This document shows, piece after piece, positions 61,901 to 64,000 of a stretch of 64,000 nucleotides of DNA. The stretch is taken from positions 33,142,340-33,206,339 of the forward strand of contig NW_024040817.1 of the NCBI RefSeq assembly GCF_014851395.1, read 5' to 3'. The stretch is from Micropterus salmoides. Its lineage: Eukaryota > Chordata > Actinopteri > Centrarchiformes > Centrarchidae. Under the pieces are notes generated by a model, which saw only the letters and a list, made by a program, of their open reading frames with translations, was not told the origin of the DNA and did not search any database. The first letter of the stretch is position 1; each line of letters starts with the position of its first letter. The translations under genes and the position numbers were made by a program.

Positions 61901-64000
61901 CGTATTCAATTCTGTATGGTAAATTCAGTTTTAACGGAGCAGAGCGAGCTGACAGGCAGAGTTAGAGACTTTTTCTGTCCGTTTCTCTCTTTACAAAGAC
62001 GCATGTTGCAGTCAGAGTCTTCTCTGAGATGCGAGCACGACATACAACACAATTTATCAAATTACACAACGGATATACAGTATGAAAATAAGATTGATTG
62101 GATTATACTCACAGGAAGTATAAAACCTCTTACATGGGTCTATTAAAAGTAAAGTAACACAAAAATGTCCGGGAAATTACTTAGATTTAAGTACTGCAGT
62201 TGTACATTTGAAATACCTTCCTACCTTTCTGATAGGAAGCCTTCTTGAGGTGGTATAAAACATTTCTTCTTATATTCTGATTTGAGTTGTGGACAACTAT
62301 GACCACATGAATTGAAAAAATTAAACATTTCACTGCCCAAGTCAGCTATAACACAAGTCTTGTTCATTAGACTACATGCTGTACAGTATTTGTGGACAGA
62401 TTTTGTCCCAGGATTTATTATGCATTTCTTCTTCTTCGTTGCATGATTTAGAATAATAAGGTGAGAAATGGGTCTATTCTGAGTTCATCCTGCACTGCAG
62501 CAGCTAATAAAGTCCATTTAATCCCAAAAACGCTTTTCTTTTAGGCAGGCTGGAGCAGAAAACAACTCACCTTTCTCAAGTTGTACAGTAATGTCACATG
62601 TGTATGAAGGTGGATCAAACAAGCTAATCTTAAATGTCAAAGTAGAGAGGAGCCTAGTAGGCCTATTTATTTTCATTCATTACACAATATGAATGAGCTA
62701 TGCAGACAGTTGTAAAGAAAGAACATCTTTTTCTTCTGTTCTCTACGTGTTATAGTTACACAGTATTAGGGGTGTGGGCTGTATTAAAAGTATCCACTGT
62801 TCTCCCATGCTGTAACACACAGTAACGATGAAATGTGTGCTGTTCTCTCATTCTTCCTCTGTATGTACACATAAACAACAAGGCAGGGAAATATAAAAGG
62901 AATTTATTTTATTGTTTGGGTACATTATTGTTCAGTGTACATGCTCACATCTGAAACAAACTTTACGTGCTTGATAACTCTCCCACCCCGCAGACATCTA
63001 CACACCAATACCGATTTATATTCATAGCGGCAAGTGCTATGTAGCTCCACATAGGGGACACAGGAAGTGACATATAACACCTTCATGCGGCGTCGGAACC
63101 GCGTAGGAAATTCACAGCCGCACCGGCAGAGCTCCAGAATATGCAACTCGGCCGGTTCACGCGCGGACGCGCTACAAGTGCGAGGGCCCGCCCAACGCTG
63201 CTTGCAGCTTTAATTTTTATTTATTTATTGTTTTTTCTTTTTTCTTTTTTCTTTTGTTCAGTGGGTGGGTTGTGGGAAGGGGAAAAAACTGTAAAAACAA
63301 GGAGTATTGTTAAACTCTTTCTGTAAAAATATATTAAAAAAAATCTTTTTGAGATCACTTCAGAGATTGAGGTTTTGAGACTTGGGTAAGACTAATGGAT
63401 ATTGAAATAAGATTACAATAGTAGAAATGGAAGAGATCTCATTGTTGTATTCTTTTATTTATGTCTTGCTTATTGCTCCTAAAAAGCAGTTAGGAGCACT
63501 AGGGAGATGTTAGTGAGCTTGACTGTATTGCATTATGGTCTATGCATGGTGAACTTTACTGGAGGCTTGTCCTGAGCTGGGTATGAACCTCGGTCTTGCT
63601 GTTGTGTTGTTCACATACAATGCAATATTAATGTTCTCCTCACATACTTGAAGTTTGACCGCTGGTACCATATTTACTTTGTTTTATACGAATCCTACAG
63701 TACAACAGTATGGAAATTGTGTCTGTAACTACTGACCCTCCATGTTTTCCCATATAGTCCCTTTATTGTGGTATCTGGTAGATATGACTGGCAGTGAACT
63801 GATGCACCCATGTGTTATCTGTGCAGCACTCTGGCTCTAACCCGTATCAGCTCAGAGGATGAGGCCATCTACCAGTGCATTGCAGAGAACAGTGCCGGAA
63901 CCAACCAGGCCAGTGCCCGTTTGGCAGTGGCACAAGCTAAAGACCTGCCTGGGCCCCCCCAGGACCTCACAGCAAGTATATTGTCTACCAATGCCCTGCA
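24207..64000 (+). CDS. igdcc3: Immunoglobulin superfamily DCC subclass member 3 (Punc), partial, spliced
   Basis: Eight exons: 24207-24255, 29664-29969, 35062-35206, 36895-37025, 37896-38033, 38157-38315, 46809-46974 and 63827-64000 (open at the edge). All junctions are GT-AG and keep frame. The product is the N-terminal part of a single-pass neural adhesion receptor: a signal peptide, four Ig domains each with the Cys pair and core Trp, and the start of the first FN3 domain. Words such as LVEPSDV-like LLEPSDVIAV, SFQKRRDG, CIATGNPRPIVSWSRLDGRS and NRPGTRMRRTA fit IGDCC3 better than IGDCC4, DCC, neogenin or protogenin. Ig1 is one exon and Ig2-Ig4 are two each. The transmembrane and tail exons lie beyond the window. 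Large introns are filled by transposons. Confidence 0.9.
24256..29209. other. igdcc3 intron 1, mostly featureless
   Basis: This is intron sequence with no gene. Bases 27950-27975 hold a poly(A) run. Several open stretches of 60-90 codons lack motifs. The only repeat recognised in this part is the SINE/LINE tail at 27238-27340. Confidence 0.6.
27238..27340 (+). repeat. Fish SINE/L2-type tail fragment
   Basis: The sequence ggtaaatggactg..., tgctttacactacatgtc and accaactgctcatcag follows the order of a very common fish retroposon tail whose full form contains 'atagcgcttttctagt' in the middle. Here that middle is deleted. Confidence 0.5.
29210..29605. mobile_element. hAT-type MITE, 396 bp
   Basis: The ends are inverted: TAGGGGTGT at 29210 and ACACCCCTA ending at 29605. 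They are flanked by an 8-bp direct repeat with one mismatch, GTACTCAT (29202-29209) and GTACTCAC (29606-29613). An 8-bp duplication is the hallmark of hAT elements. The inside is AT-rich without coding sequence. It ends 58 bases before igdcc3 exon 2, so it lies close to the branch-point zone of that acceptor. Confidence 0.72.
29664..29969 (+). CDS. igdcc3: igdcc3 exon 2: Ig domain 1
   Basis: Acceptor tttgcag, donor GTAAGT, 306 bases, phase 1 to phase 1. It encodes ELSFLLEPSDVIAVRERPLM, the first Cys in LDCRVQG, the core Trp in VTWRKNGLPLP, a sequon in LANGTLF, SFQKRRDG and the second Cys in GEYDCAAQNRYG. One exon carries the entire first Ig domain. Confidence 0.92.
30822..30921 (+). repeat. 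tRNA-derived SINE
   Basis: The head ggataagacgcatgcctttg, then gagacccaggttcgaatt is tRNA-like, with a B box (GGTTCGAAT). The tail agtcactttggataaaagtg is the conserved 3' end found in several fish SINEs and shared with L2-type LINEs. The copy is short and decayed, and it is not a functional tRNA gene because the acceptor stem cannot be closed. Confidence 0.7.
31028..31107. repeat. Pyrimidine-rich tract (CTCCTGn)
   Basis: About 80 bases almost purely C and T on the plus strand, with repeated 'ctcctcctgctg' words. It could form triplex structures. Confidence 0.8.
31378..31442. repeat. Perfect inverted repeat, 25-bp arms, 15-base loop
   Basis: The left arm 31378-31402 (aaaacgaagatcggtgcaag, then ttggg) is the exact complement of 31418-31442. 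No mismatch is present. It occurs once and has no transposon flank that I can identify. Confidence 0.9.
31527..33125 (-). mobile_element. L2-clade LINE, 5' truncated
   Basis: The minus strand gives RT words from 33130 on: CVNPLLKKPGLDPSLPHNFR with PISKLPFIAKILERIV, then GVPQGSVVGPILFSLYLLPL and the catalytic IYADDTQIY near 32560, then KKWMSNNFLQLNSDKTEILV. The C-terminal region is HALISSRLDYCNSLFTCL, SIDRLQTVQNSAARLLTR and RLWNSLPEEIRSAESVNSFK (32230-31760). The 3' end is marked by agcacttttcaaaaacaagt and an (ATA)n tail at 31532-31550, typical of L2 LINEs. The N-terminal endonuclease is missing. Frame breaks separate the blocks. It lies in igdcc3 intron 2, antisense to the gene. Confidence 0.85.
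31741..33130 (-). pseudogene. L2 reverse transcriptase, decayed
   Basis: Three blocks of the same enzyme lie in different frames: 33130-32930, 32754-32367 and 32253-31741. The catalytic YADD and the GVPQGS box are preserved. The last block is open for 170 codons up to FYRRAFPDLI. The endonuclease and the first RT motifs are absent. Confidence 0.82.
33126..35061. other. igdcc3 intron 2, last part
   Basis: AT-rich intron with no gene. It contains the small inverted repeat at 33516-33558. No other repeat is recognised. Confidence 0.5.
33516..33558. repeat. Perfect inverted repeat, 16-bp arms, 11-base loop
   Basis: The left arm caaaatatgacactgt (33516-33531) is exactly complementary to 33543-33558. 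The loop is ggaaattacct. Confidence 0.9.
35062..35206 (+). CDS. igdcc3: igdcc3 exon 3: Ig domain 2, first half
   Basis: Acceptor ctcctcag, donor GTAACA, 145 bases. It encodes LPKFHTHPVSMSVDEGGVAR, then the first Cys in FQCQINGVPEA and the Trp in NITWERNRVTL, with two sequons (NIT, NTT). It ends in phase 2, completed by the first base of exon 4 to give Arg. Confidence 0.9.
35605..36776. mobile_element. Tc1-like transposon, third family, in igdcc3 intron 3
   Basis: Ends CACTCACCTAAAGGAT at 35605 and the complement ending at 36776, with TA on both sides (35603-35604 and 36777-36778). The inverted repeats are short (about 28 bp, continuing through attattaggaacacc). Length is 1172 bp. It carries one transposase gene on the plus strand with disabling changes. 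It fills most of intron 3. Confidence 0.93.
35753..36744 (+). pseudogene. Tc1 transposase, frameshifted and lacking a catalytic Asp
   Basis: It starts MGKKGDLSNFERGMVVGARR. The N-terminal DNA-binding half is open to 36320, with the first catalytic Asp in VAWSDESRFLLRHSDGR. A frame shift near 36310 breaks the glycine-rich box (GGGVMVWGMFS is read in the second frame). The region where the second catalytic Asp (QQDNAP-type motif) is expected reads YPSSDARIISNWFLEHDNEF, so about a dozen residues appear to be deleted there. The Glu is present in SPDLNPIEHLWD. The end AKGDQTQY is intact. The enzyme is inactive. Confidence 0.88.
36895..37025 (+). CDS. igdcc3: igdcc3 exon 4: Ig domain 2, second half
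   Basis: Acceptor ggtccag, donor GTAGGT, 131 bases. It encodes YTLLPMGILQVTGVRQADAG, the second Cys in VFRCVATNIANTR, and HEAILNITG. It follows a Tc1 relic in intron 3 by 118 bases. The acceptor has a weak pyrimidine tract but an exact frame. Confidence 0.9.
37300..37735. repeat. Probable decayed repeat rich in 'ttttgaaaac' words
   Basis: In intron 4. The right half carries several spaced copies of gttttgaaaa/tgtgagcag-like words, while the left half has complementary caaaac/cactcaaag words. This suggests a long, degenerate inverted or tandem repeat. No family is assigned. Confidence 0.35.
37896..38033 (+). CDS. igdcc3: igdcc3 exon 5: Ig domain 3, first half
   Basis: Acceptor cataccag, donor GTACTA, 138 bases. 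It encodes GTPRTYKEPVILSGPQNLTI, TVHQTAILECIATGNPRPIV (first Cys) and SWSRL (core Trp). This block is one of the strongest matches to IGDCC3. Confidence 0.92.
38157..38315 (+). CDS. igdcc3: igdcc3 exon 6: Ig domain 3, second half
   Basis: Acceptor tctatcag, donor GTAAGG, 159 bases. It encodes DGRSIGVEGIQVLGTGNLMI, SDVSLQHSGVYVCAANRPGT (second Cys) and RMRRTALGRLVVQ. Intron 5 before it is only 123 bases, the shortest in the window. Confidence 0.92.
38700..39065 (+). repeat. Non-LTR retrotransposon fragment
   Basis: The plus strand reads a run ending SQVKEFKYLGILFMSDGKME (38980-39045), which matches the VEEFKYLG.LFTSEGRMEREI block of a common fish LINE. The part before it (gccagaaaaaggtagattgc) also fits that element. 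The same LINE type is found again at 53310. Its clade is not certain to me. Confidence 0.6.
39066..40600. other. igdcc3 intron 6, left part
   Basis: AT-rich, no gene or clear repeat. It is followed by the GGGCCCGAGC repeat. Confidence 0.5.
40609..40884 (+). repeat. Five tandem head units
   Basis: Five near-identical segments of about 48 bases (GGGCCCGAGCACGACCGTGc/tGAGG... to ...GAATTTGCTxxGATTAT), separated by T/A-rich spacers of variable length and each preceded by TTA or TTTA/TAG. Copy 3 has only one such head. Confidence 0.9.
40609..41880 (+). repeat. GGGCCCGAGC repeat family, copy 2
   Basis: The copy opens with five tandem heads (GGGCCCGAGCACGACCGTG at 40609, 40677, 40731, 40782 and 40840), then a (TA)n tract (40885-40917). 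The body follows: aggcccaactgacatggcc, a first partial unit (41040-41320) and a further unit. The marker atgaaaagttgtgctatttg recurs at 41321 and 41778, a period of 457 bases. The copy breaks off after gttgtcgtaacttc at about 41879. Open stretches of about 60 codons recur in each unit but are by-products of repetition. Confidence 0.85.
41881..44462. other. igdcc3 intron 6, middle part with transposon scraps
   Basis: No gene. Two hAT-like ends are suspected: gactagtctatgcaaacccta (about 42236-42257) and gactattctgggtcagccct (about 42586-42605), without partners. At 43460-43490 (ggtggacaaaataatagaaa, then cacc) and 43600-43640 (tgtacctaataaactagcca, then ctgagta) are sequences like the ends of two different Tc1-type MITEs. 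Confidence 0.4.
44463..44790 (+). repeat. Tc1-type MITE or relic, one end
   Basis: accatatggccaaaattcag, then tggacacctgacc is the end of a fish Tc1-related repeat (usual form ATATGGCCAAAAGTATGTGG). The following cccattcttaaaccatgaga piece is also part of it. The opposite end was not found. Confidence 0.55.
44863..45790 (-). mobile_element. LINE 3' fragment (L2-like)
   Basis: On the minus strand the protein end reads TVSKSRMGATAFSYQAPLLW, then NQVPVWVQEADTISTFKSRL and KTFLFDKAYS (45640-45460), the usual C-terminus of a fish L2-like LINE. The 3' UTR follows leftward through aaaaacttccttttaagagg and gccaaatcacaacaacagtt to the tail 'atttatatagcgcc' at 44863. A GA-rich microsatellite (45084-45165) lies within it. 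The RT core is missing. Confidence 0.75.
45084..45165. repeat. GA-rich tract
   Basis: Irregular (GA)n with G runs, about 80 bases, purine-only except for a few bases. Inside the LINE 3' UTR. Confidence 0.85.
46060..46145. repeat. Possible LINE/SINE tail
   Basis: gttcatttattgtcattcat, then ccacatactgagtata and aaatgacattcattgtgc resembles a common fish retroposon end. It is short and not bounded. Confidence 0.4.
46809..46974 (+). CDS. igdcc3: igdcc3 exon 7: Ig domain 4, first half
   Basis: Acceptor cctcctcag, donor GTAGTT, 166 bases. It encodes APPEFLQWPQSVSKPAGGSA, the first Cys in VFTCVAQGVPEP and the Trp in LIWLKNGKVLIPG. It ends in phase 2 and joins exon 8 to give NNNST. Confidence 0.92.
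47472..49013. mobile_element. Second copy of the 8288 Tc1 family, defective
   Basis: The same ends (CAGTGGGTACGGAAAGTATT) and the same transposase as the element at 8288, flanked by TA (47470-47471 and 49014-49015). Length is 1542 bp against 1635. The left inverted repeat has lost about 65 bases (between ttcatttt and gcaaattt near 47561). The right arm is nearly unchanged. It sits in the 3' part of the L1 at 47095-51716. Confidence 0.95.
47624..48636 (-). pseudogene. Tc1 transposase with a 28-base deletion at the catalytic Glu
   Basis: The first 240 codons (48636-47908) match the intact copy apart from a few substitutions and include the first catalytic Asp (WSDETK). Compared with the copy at 8288, a 28-base segment coding SQSPDLNPIE is missing near 47811. 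This removes the catalytic Glu and shifts the frame. A stop or shift between 47908 and about 47860 also separates the two halves. The end (HLWRDLKMAVHQRLPSNLTE to ASTKY) is preserved. The enzyme is inactive. Confidence 0.92.
49418..49470. repeat. Perfect inverted repeat, 22-bp arms, 9-base loop
   Basis: The left arm 49418-49439 (agattttaattttgtctaaa, then gt) is complementary to 49449-49470. It is followed by partly duplicated 'aactt.gtaggttgt' words to 49530, so the site has suffered several local copy events. Confidence 0.9.
51720..52205 (+). pseudogene. DIRS-type retrotransposon tyrosine recombinase fragment
   Basis: The plus strand reads THLLLKRFLKGVRRHRPVSR, then WDLPLVLRALT, one in-frame TAA (51952), then FEPLETAELRLLSAKVTLLL with ALTSAERVNDLPALSV and VLRPNPAFMAKSITGSF. 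This pattern (FLKG.RR, WDL..VL..L...PFEPL, L..K...LLA.TSA.RV..L.ALSV, L.PNP.F..K) is the N-terminal and first catalytic part of the DIRS-type tyrosine recombinase, which integrates circular DNA instead of an integrase. The Arg of SAERV fits the first catalytic Arg. The C-terminal catalytic half is missing after NSVW. The fragment abuts the 5' end of the L1 at 51716. Higher GC than its neighbours. Confidence 0.8.
52206..53309. other. igdcc3 intron 7, unassigned stretch
   Basis: No gene. It contains the 46-bp palindrome (52758-52803). Bases 52925-53015 (tagtgatgtgcgatacc, then ccgataccaataccaatac) resemble an end of a common fish MITE, without a partner end. Confidence 0.45.
52758..52803. repeat. 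Perfect 46-bp palindrome without spacer
   Basis: The arm 52758-52780 (gatcacactaccttgtttct, then tac) is followed directly by its exact complement 52781-52803. No mismatch and no loop. Confidence 0.92.
53310..53457 (-). repeat. Non-LTR retrotransposon C-terminal fragment
   Basis: The minus strand reads AKMGFLWRVAGVSLRDRVRS, then EELRVEPLLLCVERSQLRWF and GHLVRTPP. This is the conserved end (FLRRVAG.SLRDRVRSS... ...ERSQLRWFGHL.RMPP) of the fish LINE also seen at 38700. It is joined at 53457 to a SINE, and the open frame runs across the joint by chance. Confidence 0.65.
53457..53613 (-). repeat. tRNA-derived SINE, partial, minus strand
   Basis: Read on the minus strand: ggcggctgtggctcaggag, then tagagcgggttgcctcttaa (A box region), gtggttcaatccccagctct (B box) and acatgtcgaagtgtccttgg. 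It is the same family as the copy at 53857 but lacks the 3' tail. Confidence 0.75.
53857..54114 (+). repeat. tRNA-derived SINE with L2-like tail
   Basis: The head ggggaggctgtggctctagg, then tagagcgggttgcctc carries the A box, and ggtgcttcaatccccag carries the B box. It continues through cgaagtgtccttgggcaaga to the tail gctttgagtagtcacaataa, then ctaaaaaggtgctata, the conserved 3' end recognised by L2-type RT. It lies 244 bases from an inverted copy at 53457-53613. Confidence 0.8.
54875..55693 (+). CDS. L1 ORF1 protein, intact
   Basis: 272 residues, open from MAANDTTISN to QHVLVQD. Residues 22-112 are a heptad-rich coiled coil (LISELSKQRTSLKEDMASLI and on) that trimerises ORF1p. Residues 117-205 form the RRM (NLHIINIPEG at 117; PPELERAHRALRPKPG at 152; RPFIVCFHRF at 173). 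Residues 206-272 are the C-terminal domain (GIKFQLLYPARLRVKFGEET). It coats L1 RNA and acts as a nucleic-acid chaperone. The start at 54875 gives a normal length. A shorter start at codon 24 is possible but would cut the coiled coil. Confidence 0.88.
   Translation: MAANDTTISNKDIPVKDNTDNLTMSQLISELSKQRTSLKEDMASLIQDSIKPLQASLDTLRETVGSFQHRLTSTEVLAGENFERLAATEATIKSLKTQNSSLLDQIDDLENRSRRANLHIINIPEGAEDGKDPIGFISGLLKETMESVFDKPPELERAHRALRPKPGAGQSPRPFIVCFHRFQEKEKALHWARRHDTKFNGVSLRLYPDTSAALAKKLAGFKEVKQSLYQKGIKFQLLYPARLRVKFGEETHTFDSPEAAEAFYKQHVLVQD
56161..59936 (+). pseudogene. L1 ORF2 (endonuclease-RT), one frame shift and five stops
   Basis: The endonuclease is intact: VSWNVKGLNSP, IYLQETH, NVYAPNWDD, GGDINCVMDPSLDRS, SRIDYFF and VESDHAPLQLD. 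After a frame shift near 57215 all later parts are in one frame: KKTPGPDGYP, SYRPISLFNSDVKILAKILA, DQTGFVRGRHSF, ISLDAEKAIDRVEW (first catalytic Asp), SRGTRQGCPLSPLLF and LYADDMLLY at 58245 (catalytic pair). In-frame stops stand at 57591, 58191, 58605, 58692 and 59772, and the normal stop is at 59934-59936. The C-terminal knuckle CERCRSAKADLAHMFWTYP has Tyr where the last Cys is expected. The copy cannot retrotranspose by itself. Confidence 0.9.
60055..63220 (+). repeat. GGGCCCGAGC repeat family, copy 3 (longest)
   Basis: The copy starts with one head (60055), an ATTT-rich spacer (60100-60140) and aggcccaaatgacatggcc. Units follow, marked by atgaaaagttgtgctatttg at 60502, 60959 and 61427 (periods 457 and 468). 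At about 61565 unit sequence gives way to a 1.37-kb segment without unit similarity, and unit sequence resumes at 62934. The 3' end reads gcgagggcccgcccaacgct, then gcttgcagctttaatt at about 63175-63215. The short stem GCTGC-TT-GCAGC close to the 3' end is notable. It lies in the 3' UTR of the L1 at 54645. Confidence 0.82.
61561..62933. other. Segment inside copy 3, not unit-like
   Basis: Flanked by two direct repeats of about 35 bases (cagtgtacatgctcacatct at 61529 and 62935, followed by a.aaacttta). It holds an octamer motif ATGCAAAT near 61592 with a CCAAT-box complement (ctattggtgg) 45 bases later. A plus-strand open stretch, starting in the repeat at 61400, runs through it to 62146 (248 codons in all). 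No domain is recognised in that reading. A TATA-like word (agtataaaac) lies at 62118. Confidence 0.45.
63354..63826. other. End of igdcc3 intron 7
   Basis: Sequence between the L1 target duplication and exon 8, with no repeat recognised. It ends with the acceptor ttatctgtgcag. Confidence 0.6.
63827..64000 (+). CDS. igdcc3: igdcc3 exon 8: Ig domain 4 end and start of FN3-1, cut by window edge
   Basis: Acceptor ctgtgcag. It encodes STLALTRISSEDEAIYQCIA (second Cys), ENSAGTNQASARLAVAQ and then LPGPPQDLTASILSTNAL, the first strand of a fibronectin type III domain. The reading is still open at base 64000. Intron 7 before it is 16,852 bases. Confidence 0.92.

Larger units (their letters stand above)
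54645..63337 (+). mobile_element. Full-length L1-clade LINE with target duplication, carrying a large insertion
   Basis: The 16-base word AAAAAATCTTTTTGAG stands before the element (54629-54644) and after it (63338-63353), a perfect target duplication. The element opens with a short 5' UTR (gagagacttccggtttggcg), then ORF1 (54875-55693), ORF2 (56161-59936) and a 3' UTR. The 3' UTR is interrupted at 60055 by the third copy of the GGGCCCGAGC repeat and resumes at about 63220 with a T/C-rich tract and gtgggtgggttgtgggaagg. The A-rich 3' end is atatattaaaaaa. ORF1 is intact; ORF2 has one frame shift and five stops. Confidence 0.9.

Noticed and set aside
61400..62146. 248-codon open stretch as a host gene
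   Set aside because: Its first 55 codons are repeat-unit sequence shared with other copies, no domain is recognised, and no splice or promoter evidence ties it to a gene. Kept as a finding only.

Overview
This window is vertebrate nuclear DNA, almost certainly from a teleost fish. It holds spliced genes with GT-AG introns, fish-type DNA transposons (Tc1 and Harbinger), L1- and L2-type LINEs, tRNA-derived SINEs with fish-type tails, a DIRS-type fragment and a high-copy repeat starting GGGCCCGAGCACGACCG. There is no prokaryotic content, and one 500-base assembly gap (23301-23800). I cannot name the species.

Only two host genes are supported, both on the plus strand. The first is an ARL4A-like small GTPase: its whole coding sequence (20869-21480, 203 codons) lies in one exon, with a probable non-coding exon ending at 19638 and polyadenylation signals near 23222. 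The second starts just after the gap. It is a multi-exon cell-surface receptor of the DCC/neogenin-related family, best matched to igdcc3 (Punc). Eight exons are visible between 24207 and the right edge. They encode a signal peptide, four Ig domains and the start of the first fibronectin III domain. All eight junctions keep the reading frame with canonical splice sites. The gene runs off the window before its remaining FN3, transmembrane and cytoplasmic exons.

The rest is a thick layer of nested transposable elements. From left to right: an L1 relic (1-3245, minus); an old minus-strand copy of the GGGCCCGAGC repeat (about 4920-5836); a Harbinger element with intact ends (5880-7701); a Ty3/Gypsy element (about 7781-13574, minus) split by an intact Tc1 transposon (8288-9922) and by a solo LTR (11464-11967); a Tc1 relic (15633-17215) holding another solo LTR (16564-16983); and a hAT-like relic (17695-19221) upstream of arl4. 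The igdcc3 introns contain a 396-bp hAT-type MITE, a SINE, an L2 LINE, a dead Tc1, several LINE pieces and the second copy of the GGGCCCGAGC repeat. Intron 7 alone is 16.9 kb. It holds a truncated L1 split by a second copy of the 8288 Tc1 family, a DIRS tyrosine-recombinase fragment, two SINEs in opposite orientation, and a full-length L1 (54645-63337, 16-bp target duplication) whose 3' region contains the third, longest copy of the GGGCCCGAGC repeat.

The best leads for something not well described are the GGGCCCGAGC repeat (tandem heads, units of about 457 bp, and a 1.4-kb cargo-like segment), the Harbinger insertion with a CTG target duplication, the apparently intact Tc1 transposase, and four perfect short inverted repeats that look like template-switch scars. 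I see no new host gene system. Family names rest on motif recognition; no database search was run.
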